From: an uncultured Pelagibacteraceae bacterium
Lineage (GTDB): Bacteria; Pseudomonadota; Alphaproteobacteria; Pelagibacterales; Pelagibacteraceae
Direction: 5' to 3'
NCBI GenBank assembly: GCA_902565935.1
Contig: CACFGT010000003.1
Span: 1 to 64,000, forward strand
Length of the DNA stretch: 64,000 nucleotides
Below are positions 38,830-51,915 of this stretch, in pieces (the first letter of the stretch is position 1; each line of letters opens with the position of its first letter). Below the pieces are notes generated by a model. That model saw only the letters and a program-made list of their open reading frames with translations, was not told the origin of the DNA and made no database searches. The position numbers and the translations under genes were made by a program.

Positions 38830-39708
38830 ATGAATAATATTAGTAAAGTAATAGCTGGTTTAATAGTTGCAGTTTTGGTTGTTGCATTCTTCTCGATCTT
38901 TATAGTAAAAGAGGTCAACCAAGCTATTGTACTACAATTTGGTGATCCAAAAAGAATAATTTTAAAACCAGGATTAAATTTTAAAATTCCATTTATTCAA
39001 AACGTAGTCTACTTAGATAAAAGAATTTTAAATCTTGATACTCCTCCAGAAGAGGTTATTGCTTCAGATCAGAAAAGATTAATTGTTGATGCGTTTGCAA
39101 GATTTCAAATTGTAGACCCTCTAAAGTTTTATATTTCAGTTGGAAATGAAAGAGTTGCGAGATCAAGATTAGCAACAATTATCAATTCAAGAATAAGAAA
39201 TGTACTTGGTCAGCAAGAATTACAAACATTATTATCAGAGGATAGAACTAAACAAATGGCTCTAATTCAAGAGGGAGTTAATACCGAAGCTGAAAATTTT
39301 GGAATTAAAATTGTAGATGTAAGAATTAAAAGAGCAGACCTTCCTCAAGCTAACAGTGATGCAATTTTTAGAAGAATGCAAACTGAAAGGGAGCGAGAAG
39401 CAAAAGAATTTAGAGCAAGAGGAGCAGAGATGGCAGTCACCATAACATCAACTGCTGATAAAGAAGTAACAGTCATATTGGCGGATGCTCAAAAAAAATC
39501 AGAGATTATGAAAGGTGAAGGAGATGGTAAAAGAAATAATATCTTTGCTGCAGCGTTTGGACAGGATCCAGAATTTTTTGCATTTTATAGAGCAATGCAA
39601 GCTTATGAAAAAGCTCTGATAGGTGGAGAGACGTCTTTAATATTATCACCTGATAGTGAATTTTTTAAATTTTTTGGAAACATAAAACAGCCTACTAAAC
39701 CAGAGTAA
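38830..39708 (+). CDS. hflC: HflC
   Basis: Band-7 domain, adjacent to hflK. Confidence 0.95.
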   Translation: MNNISKVIAGLIVAVLVVAFFSIFIVKEVNQAIVLQFGDPKRIILKPGLNFKIPFIQNVVYLDKRILNLDTPPEEVIASDQKRLIVDAFARFQIVDPLKFYISVGNERVARSRLATIINSRIRNVLGQQELQTLLSEDRTKQMALIQEGVNTEAENFGIKIVDVRIKRADLPQANSDAIFRRMQTEREREAKEFRARGAEMAVTITSTADKEVTVILADAQKKSEIMKGEGDGKRNNIFAAAFGQDPEFFAFYRAMQAYEKALIGGETSLILSPDSEFFKFFGNIKQPTKPE

Positions 39709-39715
39709 TTTTTAT

Positions 39716-39901
39716 ATGAAGGAGCTGATCATAGCCTTCGGTCTATTCTTATTTATAGAAGGCATTTTATATGCCATATTTCCATCAAAAATGAAAAGTA
39801 TGTTGAAAAAGTTAGAATTAATACAAGCTAATCAGTTAAGAATAGGTGGATTAATTTTTGCAATAATTGGATTTGTTATAATTTATTATACAAAAAATTA
39901 A
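39716..39901 (+). CDS. DUF2065-like small membrane protein
   Basis: 61 aa, FIEGILYAIFPSKMKSMLKKL, position after hflC. Confidence 0.75.
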   Translation: MKELIIAFGLFLFIEGILYAIFPSKMKSMLKKLELIQANQLRIGGLIFAIIGFVIIYYTKN

Positions 39902-39902
39902 G

Positions 39903-41312
39903 ATGTATATGATCAAAAGATTAATATTTACTTTTATTCTAATTTTCGCTTTTCCTGTAAATTCCTTCTCAAAAAGTGTTCCTGCATCTTTTGCAGATCT
40001 AGCTGAAAAATTAATGCCATCAGTTGTAAACATTTCAACAACTCAAACTGTTGTTACTAGAAGTAATCCATTTCCTGGTTTTCAATTTCCACCAGGATCT
40101 CCTTTTGGGGACATGTTTAAAGAATTTGGTACACCACAAGAGAGACAAACATCTGCTTTAGGATCTGGATTTATAATAGATGCAAAAGGTTTAGTAGTAA
40201 CAAACAATCATGTAATTCAAGATGCAGAGGATATAATTGTTAGAGTTAATGGTGATAAAGAATACGAGGCAAAAGTAATTGGTGCTGACCCTTTATCAGA
40301 TATTGCAGTTTTACAATTACAAACTAATGAAAAGTTTACTCCAGTAAAATTTGGAGACTCTGATAAAGCAAGAATTGGTGATTGGGTGATTGCAATTGGA
40401 AATCCTTTTGGCTTAGGTGGAACAGTAACTTCTGGAATAATTTCAGCAAGAAATAGATCAATAGGATTATCAAGATATGAAGATTATATTCAAACTGATG
40501 CCTCTATAAATTCTGGAAACTCAGGGGGGCCACTGTTTGACATGAATGGAGATGTAATTGGAATCAACACTGCCATATTGGGTAGAAGTGGTTCAATAGG
40601 TATTGGTTTTTCAATACCAGCTAATAGTGCAAAAATTGTAATAGATCAATTAATTGAATTTGGTGAAACTAAAAGAGGTTGGCTGGGAGTTAGAATTCAA
40701 GATGTTACAAAAGAAATAGCTGAAGTAGAAAAATTAGACAAAGCCAGAGGAGCTTTAGTAGCAAGTGTCGCTGAAAATAGTCCATCAGATAAAGCGGGTG
40801 TAAAAGCTGGCGATATTATTCTTGAGTTTGATGGAGAACCAATTCAACAAATGAAAGAACTTCCGATTATTGTAGCAAGAACAGAAGTTGGAAAAAAAGT
40901 GAAAGTAAAAATTTGGAGAGATAAAAAAGAAATTGAAAAAAAAATTACACTTGGAAGATTGGAAACATCTGAAGATTTTAAAGTTGCTGATCAAAAACAA
41001 CCTTCAAAAGAAACTGAAATTAAAGAATTAAAGATCTCTGTGAAAAAATTATCAAAAGAAGATATACAGTCACGAAATTTACCAAATCAAACTACTGGTC
41101 TAATTATAACAAAAATTGAAAACGACAGTCCGTTAGCAAACTCTATTGAAGTAAATAGTATTATTTTGGAAGCTCAGAAGAAAAAAATAAGATCAATAAA
41201 TGATTTTACTCAAGTTATAAAACAGGTTTTAAATAGCAATCAAAAAACCATTTTATTGGTAATCTACAACAGTCAAAATCAAAGAAGATATATAGGTATT
41301 AAATTAGATTAA
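39903..41312 (+). CDS. degP: Do-family periplasmic serine protease (DegP/DegQ)
   Basis: TNNHVIQDA, DIAVLQ, INSGNSGGPLFD, PDZ domains. Confidence 0.94.
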   Translation: MYMIKRLIFTFILIFAFPVNSFSKSVPASFADLAEKLMPSVVNISTTQTVVTRSNPFPGFQFPPGSPFGDMFKEFGTPQERQTSALGSGFIIDAKGLVVTNNHVIQDAEDIIVRVNGDKEYEAKVIGADPLSDIAVLQLQTNEKFTPVKFGDSDKARIGDWVIAIGNPFGLGGTVTSGIISARNRSIGLSRYEDYIQTDASINSGNSGGPLFDMNGDVIGINTAILGRSGSIGIGFSIPANSAKIVIDQLIEFGETKRGWLGVRIQDVTKEIAEVEKLDKARGALVASVAENSPSDKAGVKAGDIILEFDGEPIQQMKELPIIVARTEVGKKVKVKIWRDKKEIEKKITLGRLETSEDFKVADQKQPSKETEIKELKISVKKLSKEDIQSRNLPNQTTGLIITKIENDSPLANSIEVNSIILEAQKKKIRSINDFTQVIKQVLNSNQKTILLVIYNSQNQRRYIGIKLD

Positions 41313-41314
41313 TT

Positions 41315-42223
41315 ATGGATTTTAAATCCAAAATTGTTTTAATTTATGGACCAACAGCATCAGGTAAATCAATTTTTTCTGTAAGACTTGCAAAAAAAAT
41401 TAATGGTGAAATTATTAATGCAGACAGCATGCAAGTTTATAAAGATCTTAAGATCTTATCTGCAAGACCATTAAAAAAGAATTACCAAAAAATAAAGCAT
41501 CATTTGTATGGTTTTATAAGCGCAAAAAAAAATTTTTCTTCAGGAGATTGGCTAAAATTAACAAAGAAAAAAATTTTCGATATAAGAAAAAGAAAAAAAA
41601 TACCAATTCTTGTTGGTGGAACAGGTCTATATTTTAAAGCCTTAACTGACGGTCTAGTTAATATTCCAAATATTCCAATAAAACATAGAAAACAGATAAG
41701 AATTTTATATAAAAAACTAGGATCTAAAAAGTTTTATTCAAAATTAATAAAATTAGACCCTTTAGTAAGAGGTAAAATTAATCCATCAGATCCGCAAAGG
41801 GCTATACGCGCTTATGAAATAAAATTATTTACTAAAAGATCTATGTATGAATGGTTTAAAAATACTAAGTCAGACTATGAAAAAGATGACTTTTATAAAA
41901 TTTATATAGACTTTCCGAGAGATAGGCTCATTAAGAGAATTCATGCTCGAACAACAGATATGATAAATCGAGGAGCAATAATGGAGGTAAAAAAATTTTT
42001 AAAATTAAAAATTCAGTCATCAAAAACTGCTCATAAAGCAATTGGGATCCAAGAAATTAGGGAATTTCTTAATAAAAAGATCGAGATTTCAGAGGTTATT
42101 GAGAGAATATCAATTAAGACCAGACAATATGCTAAAAGACAGGTTACCTGGGCAAGGGGGAACATGTTTGATTGGAACAAAATTAACTCAAACGCTCTCA
42201 ATAAATTTTTAAAAAAAATTTAG
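41315..42223 (+). CDS. miaA: tRNA dimethylallyltransferase MiaA
   Basis: IYGPTASGKSIFSVRLA, INADSMQVYKDL, VGGTGLYFKAL. Confidence 0.95.
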   Translation: MDFKSKIVLIYGPTASGKSIFSVRLAKKINGEIINADSMQVYKDLKILSARPLKKNYQKIKHHLYGFISAKKNFSSGDWLKLTKKKIFDIRKRKKIPILVGGTGLYFKALTDGLVNIPNIPIKHRKQIRILYKKLGSKKFYSKLIKLDPLVRGKINPSDPQRAIRAYEIKLFTKRSMYEWFKNTKSDYEKDDFYKIYIDFPRDRLIKRIHARTTDMINRGAIMEVKKFLKLKIQSSKTAHKAIGIQEIREFLNKKIEISEVIERISIKTRQYAKRQVTWARGNMFDWNKINSNALNKFLKKI

Positions 42224-42276
42224 ATATTACTCACTTAGCCTTGACCAATCAGCACAACTTCAGCTAGATTGGATGA

Positions 42277-44043
42277 ATGTCTAAATTATTTACAGGAGCT
42301 GAAATCGTATTTAAATGCCTTGAAGATCAAGGAGTAGATTTTATTTTTGGATATCCTGGGGGTGCAGTTTTACCTATTTATGATGAGTTAAAAAATCATA
42401 GTTCAATAAAACATATTTTAGTTAGACACGAACAAGGTGCAGGTCATGCAGCAGAAGGGTATGCAAGATCATCAGGAAAACCTGGTGTAGTTTTAGTTAC
42501 TTCTGGTCCAGGAGCAACAAATGTTGTAACTGCTTTAACAGATGCTTACATGGATTCAGTTCCATTGGTATGTATTTCAGGACAAGTACCAACACATTTA
42601 ATTGGCACAGACGCTTTTCAAGAATGCGACACTACAGGAATAACTAGACCGTGTACAAAACATAATTGGTTAGTAAAAGATATCAAAGATTTATCAAAAA
42701 CTCTTCACGAAGCTTTTCGAGTTGCCACAACAGGAAGACCCGGTCCAGTTCTTGTCGACATTCCAAAAGATATACAGTTTGCAAAAACAAATTATTCAAA
42801 ACCCAAACCTGTAAAAAAACTTAATGGGAAATCAATTAACTATTTTTCTCAAAGAGACATAGATGAATTAATTAATCTAATGAATAAATCAAAAAGACCA
42901 ATTATTTATTCTGGTGGTGGTGTAATAAATTCAGGTCCAGAGGCAAGCGATGTATTGAGAGAGTTAGTTCAATTAACTGGGTTTCCAATTACTTCAACCT
43001 TACAAGGCTTAGGTGCATATCCTGGTGATGATAATCAATTTTTAGGAATGTTAGGAATGCATGGAACTTATGAAGCTAATAACGCTATGCATGATTGTGA
43101 TTTACTTATTAATATTGGAGCAAGATTTGATGATAGAATAACAGGTAAGATCGATGAGTTTTCCCCGAAATCGAAGAAAGTACATATCGATATAGATCCA
43201 TCATCAATAAATAAAATTATTAAAGTTGATTTATCACTTGTGGGTGATGTTAAAGATGTTTTGAAAGGCATTAATAAAACATTAAAAAAGAAAAATATGA
43301 ATTTGAATAAATCAAACAAACATCAAATATCAAAGTGGTGGGAACAAATTCAAAAATGGCGAACTAAAAACTCTCTACACTTCAATAACAGTGATGAAAC
43401 AATTAAACCACAACATGCAGTGCAGAGACTGTATGAACTTACCAAACATAAAGATACATTTGTTACCACTGAAGTCGGTCAACATCAAATGTGGGCTGCC
43501 CAACATTATAAATTCAATAAACCAAACCGTTGGATGACTTCTGGCGGCTTAGGAACTATGGGATACGGCCTTCCAGCAGCTGTTGGGGTTCAAATAGCTC
43601 ATCCTAAAAAATTAGTTATTGATATCGCTGGGGAAGCATCTGTTTTGATGACAATGCAAGAAATGTCGACTGCGGTCCAATATAATCTACCAATTAAAAT
43701 TTTCATTTTGAATAATCAATACATGGGAATGGTAAGACAATGGCAAGAATTACTTCATGAAAAAAATTATTCAGAAAGTTATTCAGAAGCTTTACCAGAC
43801 TTTATTAAATTAGCTGAAGCTTATGGTTGCAAAGGTATAAAAGCTGAAACACCGAGTGAGCTTGATGAAAAGATTAATGAAATGGTTCAATTTGATGGAC
43901 CTGTGATTTTTGATTGTCGTGTAGATCCTAATGAAAATTGTTTTCCAATGATCCCTTCGGGAAAACCTCACAATCAAATGATATTAGGACCTTCTGAAAA
44001 AGAAGAGAACAAAATTACAGGCAAAGGCAAAGCTTTAGTTTAG
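42277..44043 (+). CDS. ilvI: Acetolactate synthase large subunit
   Basis: IFGYPGGAVLPIYDEL, RHEQGAGHAAEGYARSSGKPGV, TSGPGATN; followed by small subunit. Confidence 0.96.
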   Translation: MSKLFTGAEIVFKCLEDQGVDFIFGYPGGAVLPIYDELKNHSSIKHILVRHEQGAGHAAEGYARSSGKPGVVLVTSGPGATNVVTALTDAYMDSVPLVCISGQVPTHLIGTDAFQECDTTGITRPCTKHNWLVKDIKDLSKTLHEAFRVATTGRPGPVLVDIPKDIQFAKTNYSKPKPVKKLNGKSINYFSQRDIDELINLMNKSKRPIIYSGGGVINSGPEASDVLRELVQLTGFPITSTLQGLGAYPGDDNQFLGMLGMHGTYEANNAMHDCDLLINIGARFDDRITGKIDEFSPKSKKVHIDIDPSSINKIIKVDLSLVGDVKDVLKGINKTLKKKNMNLNKSNKHQISKWWEQIQKWRTKNSLHFNNSDETIKPQHAVQRLYELTKHKDTFVTTEVGQHQMWAAQHYKFNKPNRWMTSGGLGTMGYGLPAAVGVQIAHPKKLVIDIAGEASVLMTMQEMSTAVQYNLPIKIFILNNQYMGMVRQWQELLHEKNYSESYSEALPDFIKLAEAYGCKGIKAETPSELDEKINEMVQFDGPVIFDCRVDPNENCFPMIPSGKPHNQMILGPSEKEENKITGKGKALV

Positions 44044-44045
44044 AT

Positions 44046-45631
<1,586 letters not shown>

Positions 45632-45707
45632 TAAAATAGTTTTTTTTATAAATATTTTGCAATTTCTAATATAGATTGTATTATACTTTTTCCAAATTTA
45701 TAAAGTT

Positions 45708-47282
45708 ATGGCAAGCAAAGATAGAGTTTTTATATTTGATACTACGATGCGAGATGGTGAGCAATCGCCTGGTGCTTCAATGAGTTTAGAGGAAAAAATT
45801 TCAATCTCTCGAGTATTCGATGAATTAGGTATAGATATTATTGAGGCAGGTTTCCCAATTGCTTCACCTGGAGATTTTGAAGCTGTATCAGCAATAAGTA
45901 AAGTTTTAAAGAAATCGATTCCTTGTGGATTAGCAAGACACTCAAAAAAAGATATAGATAGATGTTATGAAGCTTTAAAACATGCTCCAAGATTTAGAAT
46001 TCATACTTTTATTTCAACGAGTCCACTTCATATGAAACATAAACTTAATAAAACACCTGAGCAAGTTTATGAGTCAATTAAAGAACATGTTACTTATGCT
46101 AGAAATTTAACTGATGATGTTGAATGGTCTTGTGAAGATGGCACAAGAACAGATATGGATTATATGTGTAAGACAGTTGAACTAGCAATAAAATCTGGGG
46201 CAAAAACAATTAATATCCCAGATACAGTTGGTTATACAGTTCCATCTGAGTTTACAAAAATTATAGAAACTTTATTAAATAAAGTACCAAATATTGATAA
46301 AGCAATTTTATCAACACATTGCCATAATGATTTAGGTTTAGCAGTTGCAAATTCTTTAGCTGGCATACAAGCAGGTGCAAGACAAATAGAATGTACAATT
46401 AATGGAATAGGAGAAAGAGCTGGAAATGCTGCTTTAGAGGAAGTTGTAATGGCAATTAGAACTAGAAATGATTTAATGCCATATGAAACAGGAATAAATA
46501 CAACTTTGTTAAGTAAAGCATCAAAATTAGTATCAAATGTTACTGGTTTTCCAGTTCAATTTAATAAAGCAATTGTTGGAAAAAATGCGTTCGCTCACGA
46601 GTCAGGTATTCATCAGGATGGGATGTTAAAAAATAGAAACACCTATGAAATAATGACTCCTGAAAGTGTTGGAGTAAAACAAACATCATTGGTAATGGGA
46701 AAACATTCAGGACGTCACGCATTTAAAGATAAATTGATTAGTCTTGGTTATGCAGACTTAATGGACGATGTTATAGAAAATGCCTTTGGAAAATTTAAGA
46801 TTTTAGCTGACAAAAAAAAGCATATATACGATGAAGATATAATTGCTTTAGTTGATGACAGTTTGGTTTTAGATAACAAAGCTAATACTATTATATTAAA
46901 ATCATTAAAAGTGTTTGCAGGAACTGGAGAACCTCAGAAAGCAGAGATGACATTGGATGTTAATGGTCAAATTAAGTCAGCTTCTGAGACCGGAGATGGA
47001 CCTGTTGACGCAATCTTTAAATGTATTAAGAATTTGTATCCGCACGAAGTTAAACTTCAATTATATCAAGTGCATGCTGTGACAGAAGGAACTGACGCTC
47101 AGGCAACAGTAAGTGTTCGTATTGAGGAAAATGGAAAAACTACAGTTGGTCAAGCTGCAGATACAGATACATTGGTTGCATCAGCAAATGCATATATTGC
47201 TGCATTAAATAAAATGGTTATTAAAAGAGAAAAAACAGCTCCAGCCATGGAGATAGAAAAAGAAAAAATGAGAGGTATTTAG
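45708..47282 (+). CDS. leuA: 2-isopropylmalate synthase
   Basis: FDTTMRDGEQSPGASM, STHCHNDLGLAVANSLAGIQAGARQIECTINGIGERAGNA. Confidence 0.96.
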   Translation: MASKDRVFIFDTTMRDGEQSPGASMSLEEKISISRVFDELGIDIIEAGFPIASPGDFEAVSAISKVLKKSIPCGLARHSKKDIDRCYEALKHAPRFRIHTFISTSPLHMKHKLNKTPEQVYESIKEHVTYARNLTDDVEWSCEDGTRTDMDYMCKTVELAIKSGAKTINIPDTVGYTVPSEFTKIIETLLNKVPNIDKAILSTHCHNDLGLAVANSLAGIQAGARQIECTINGIGERAGNAALEEVVMAIRTRNDLMPYETGINTTLLSKASKLVSNVTGFPVQFNKAIVGKNAFAHESGIHQDGMLKNRNTYEIMTPESVGVKQTSLVMGKHSGRHAFKDKLISLGYADLMDDVIENAFGKFKILADKKKHIYDEDIIALVDDSLVLDNKANTIILKSLKVFAGTGEPQKAEMTLDVNGQIKSASETGDGPVDAIFKCIKNLYPHEVKLQLYQVHAVTEGTDAQATVSVRIEENGKTTVGQAADTDTLVASANAYIAALNKMVIKREKTAPAMEIEKEKMRGI

Positions 47283-48317
<1,035 letters not shown>

Positions 48318-48322
48318 GAGCA

Positions 48323-49546
48323 ATGGCATCAAGCAGAGATGATTTTATAATTGCGATTAGATCTGCTTTTTTAAAAAAAAGTACTCAGCAAAAATTTTCA
48401 TTATTAACATTAGCTTCTATATCTGTTTTTATAATTGTTCTCTCTAGTTTAGATTTTAAAGCTGTGAAATATCTTAAAGCAGCAATAAGTGAAATTGTTT
48501 ATAGATCATCATTTGTTGTATCGATCCCTGAAAATATAGCCAAAAGTGCTTTTACAGAAGTAGTTGAATACACAACTTTTTTTAATAGTTTTAAAAAAAA
48601 TAGAATGGAATTAGAAAGTTTAAAATCAGATTATGTATCAAATGAAATTATTCAATATGAAAATAAGGAATTAAAAGAATTAATTAATGATTATGTGTCG
48701 AGTTCAGATAAAATATTAGCAAAAATTATTGTTGATCATGATAGTCCTTTTTTAAAAAGTATTATTATAAATAAGGGCAGTAAAGATAATATCAAAATTG
48801 GAACAAATGTTTATGACCAATCGTATTTAGTTGGAAGAGTTATTGAAGTAAACTATAAAACCTCAAGAGTTTTATTGTTATCTGATTTGAATTCAAATGT
48901 TCCAGTTACAATCGCCCCTCAAAATATTCAAGCGATAGTCACAGGAACTGGAAGTGATTATGGTCAAATCAAATATATAAAATCTGGTCTCACAGAAGAT
49001 TTAGTAAATGAAAGTATAGTTTATACATCAGGAACTGGTGCAATTTTTAAAAGTGGCGTCCCAATAGGGATATTACAATCTTTTAAAGAAAATTCTGTAA
49101 ATGAATATAAAGTAGAATTTTACACTGATTTTTCTCAACTAAAATATGTTTTTGTTGAAATAGTTACTAAAAAAGAAATTTCCCAAGCAGTTGAAAATAA
49201 CAATAGCAATGAGATTAACAACCCTATTGATGCAAAACTAAAAATTTTAGAGGATGAATTAGAGATTATTGAAGATTCAAATCAAAAATTTCAAGTTGAA
49301 AATGAAAATTTAAAAAATGAAATAAATAATTTAAATTTTAAAATTTCAAATTTAAATAATGAGATATCATCAAAAGAAAGAACAATTAGTCAGTTTAATT
49401 TAGATAATAAGGAATTAGAGTTTTTAAGATTAAATTTAGAATATGGTCATAAATGTAGAAAATCATTTTTAAATAATAAAGGCTATATTGTTGGTAGTGA
49501 GAATTATAAAGCATGTGTTCTAAACAAAGGAAAAATTGATGGCTAG
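48323..49546 (+). CDS. mreC: MreC
   Basis: TM + coiled coil + IINKGSKDNIKIGTNVYDQSYLVGRV; adjacent to mreB. Confidence 0.88.
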   Translation: MASSRDDFIIAIRSAFLKKSTQQKFSLLTLASISVFIIVLSSLDFKAVKYLKAAISEIVYRSSFVVSIPENIAKSAFTEVVEYTTFFNSFKKNRMELESLKSDYVSNEIIQYENKELKELINDYVSSSDKILAKIIVDHDSPFLKSIIINKGSKDNIKIGTNVYDQSYLVGRVIEVNYKTSRVLLLSDLNSNVPVTIAPQNIQAIVTGTGSDYGQIKYIKSGLTEDLVNESIVYTSGTGAIFKSGVPIGILQSFKENSVNEYKVEFYTDFSQLKYVFVEIVTKKEISQAVENNNSNEINNPIDAKLKILEDELEIIEDSNQKFQVENENLKNEINNLNFKISNLNNEISSKERTISQFNLDNKELEFLRLNLEYGHKCRKSFLNNKGYIVGSENYKACVLNKGKIDG

Positions 49547-50045
49547 TTTAAGAGCAAAAGGATCATTTAAGAAATTATACTCTTGGTTACCAATATTAAT
49601 TTTGTATATTTCTGTATTAAATGAGTTTGATTTAAATTATTTAAATCTAAAATATTTTTCTTTTAATTTTCCATTTATTTTAATTTTTTTCTTTACGCTA
49701 AAAGATTTTAAACATTTTGATTATATATTGGTATTTATTGCTGGTCTATTTAATGACACAGTTGTAGGTTTGCCTTTAGGATTAAGTAGTTTATCATACA
49801 CATTAATATGTATCTCTGCAGCCTACATAAGGAATATTACAATCAGACCTAATCCTGTTAAAGATTGGTTTTATTTTTTGTTTATCATAAGTTTGATTAA
49901 TTCTTTAAATTACTCTCTATTGTCACTATTCTTTGAATTTGAATTAATTTTGATGAACTTTATAGTAAATACATTTTTTACATTTTTGTTTTATATAATT
50001 TTTGTGTCCGTTTTTAAATATTATCTAAAAGGTTTAAATGATTAA
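49536..50045 (+). CDS. mreD: MreD-like membrane protein
   Basis: Multi-TM, 169 aa, AGLFNDTVVGLPLGLSSLSY, position in mre cluster. Confidence 0.8.
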   Translation: MMASLRAKGSFKKLYSWLPILILYISVLNEFDLNYLNLKYFSFNFPFILIFFFTLKDFKHFDYILVFIAGLFNDTVVGLPLGLSSLSYTLICISAAYIRNITIRPNPVKDWFYFLFIISLINSLNYSLLSLFFEFELILMNFIVNTFFTFLFYIIFVSVFKYYLKGLND

Positions 50046-51912
50046 TTCCTCAAGTGACAATGTAAAAAAACTTAATTCCATTAATAGAAGAATGTTTATA
50101 ACTGGTTCTTTAAAATTTTTTATAATGGTAGGTATAATCAGCAGGTTATTTTTTTTACAAGTTAAAGAAAACAAAAAATACTTAACACTTTCAGATAAAA
50201 ACAGAATTAGAGAGTGGAAACTTGCTCCAATAAGAGGTGAATTTCATGATTACTTTGGAAATGTTATTGCTGGTAATTTTGAAGCTTATCAACTTCATAT
50301 AATTCCTGAACAAGTTGATGATTTTAGATATGTGATTTATCGAATAAAAGATTTGTTAGAATTGTCAGATAAAGAGTTTAAAAAAGTATTAAAAAAGAAA
50401 AATGAAATAAAGCCATGGGAAACTCTAATTGTTTCAGATAATTTAAGTTGGCAAAAGTTTTCTAAAATTAATAATCATTTATATGATTTAAATGGAGTAA
50501 AGCCTGTTATTTCAATTTCAAGAAGTTATCCGTTTAAAGAAAACTTTACTCATTTAATTGGTTATGTAAGTCAAGCAAATCAGAATGATATTGAGACAAC
50601 TGAGTCTATCAAAAAAAATTTTGTTCCTGGTCTTAAAGTTGGAAAAGTTGGTTTAGAGAAAACATTTGAAGAAAAGCTTATTGGTACTAATGATATTGAG
50701 AGATATGAAGTTAATGCTTATGGCAGAAGAATAAGTCAATTAGAGTTTCAAAAAGGTGAAAAAGGCCAAACTTTAAGGTTAACTATCGATACAGAAGTTC
50801 AAAAATTAGCTAATGAACTATTAAAAGATCAAGCTGGCTCAATATGTGTAATGGATATTTATACAGGAGCAATAATAGCGATGCACTCTTCTCCATCATT
50901 TGATCCAAATTTATTTGTTTTTGGGATTAGTAAAGATGATTGGCAATTAATTCGGAATGATCCAATGAAACCTTTAGTTAACAAAACTTTACAAGGTAAT
51001 TACTCTCCAGGTTCAACAATTAAACCAATTGTGGCTCTCTCAGCTTTAGAGAATGGAATAATTGACACTAATTTTACAGTTAAGTGTACTGGTAAAAATG
51101 AAATGTATGGTCAAACTTACCATTGCTGGAAAAAGAAAGGTCATGGCTTTGTCAGTTTAAGAAATGCGATGAAACAATCATGTGATACTTATTTCTATGA
51201 AATTGCTCGTAAACTTGGTGTTGATAGATTAAGTGAGACAGCAAAGAAATTTGGATTAGGAGAAAAAGTTTTTGGAGATTTATTTGATATTGAAAAAAAA
51301 GGATTGATACCGAATACACAATGGAAAAAAAATGCATTAGGCAAGGGATGGTTATTGGGAGAAACAATTATTACAGGGATTGGTCAAGGTTATATCCAAA
51401 CTACACCAATTCAATTATGTTTAATGACTGCTCAAATTGCAAACGGTGGTTATAAGATTTATCCATATATTGTTGCTGGAGATGAACAAAAAAATCAACC
51501 TGCTGATAAGTACACACCTTTGTATGAGAATTCAAAAAATATAAGAATTATAAAGGATGCAATGTTTGGTTCAACCAATGAAGTTATGGGTACATCTTAT
51601 AAGTCGAGGATTGATAATCCGAAATACCGATTTGCTGGAAAAACTGGTACTGCCCAGGTTAAAAAAATTACAGAGCGAGATAGAGAATTGGATCTTAAAA
51701 CTTTTGAAATTCCTTATGAAGAAAGAGATCACGCTCTGTACGTAGCTTTCGGTCCATATAAAAACCCAAGATACGCATTAAGTGTAATAGTTGAACATGG
51801 AGGAAATGGTAGTACTACAGCTGCTCCTATGGCAAAAAAATTATTTAAACTGATTATTGATAGACACAATTTAAGACAATCTATGGATGATAAAAGATAT
51901 TTGGAGATTTAA
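50038..51912 (+). CDS. mrdA: Penicillin-binding protein 2
   Basis: YSPGSTIKPIVAL (SxxK), SCD motif, AGKTGTAQVKK. Confidence 0.95.
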   Translation: MINSSSDNVKKLNSINRRMFITGSLKFFIMVGIISRLFFLQVKENKKYLTLSDKNRIREWKLAPIRGEFHDYFGNVIAGNFEAYQLHIIPEQVDDFRYVIYRIKDLLELSDKEFKKVLKKKNEIKPWETLIVSDNLSWQKFSKINNHLYDLNGVKPVISISRSYPFKENFTHLIGYVSQANQNDIETTESIKKNFVPGLKVGKVGLEKTFEEKLIGTNDIERYEVNAYGRRISQLEFQKGEKGQTLRLTIDTEVQKLANELLKDQAGSICVMDIYTGAIIAMHSSPSFDPNLFVFGISKDDWQLIRNDPMKPLVNKTLQGNYSPGSTIKPIVALSALENGIIDTNFTVKCTGKNEMYGQTYHCWKKKGHGFVSLRNAMKQSCDTYFYEIARKLGVDRLSETAKKFGLGEKVFGDLFDIEKKGLIPNTQWKKNALGKGWLLGETIITGIGQGYIQTTPIQLCLMTAQIANGGYKIYPYIVAGDEQKNQPADKYTPLYENSKNIRIIKDAMFGSTNEVMGTSYKSRIDNPKYRFAGKTGTAQVKKITERDRELDLKTFEIPYEERDHALYVAFGPYKNPRYALSVIVEHGGNGSTTAAPMAKKLFKLIIDRHNLRQSMDDKRYLEI

Positions 51913-51915
51913 AAA

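Noticed and set aside
42224-42276. Possible leader or riboswitch before ilvI
   Set aside because: Only about 50 nt, no hairpin-terminator or known aptamer seen.
51557-51745. Alternate-frame plus-strand ORFs in mrdA, also in proteorhodopsin (60706), ferredoxin (61469) and GST (63079)
   Set aside because: Out-of-frame shadows of conserved genes.
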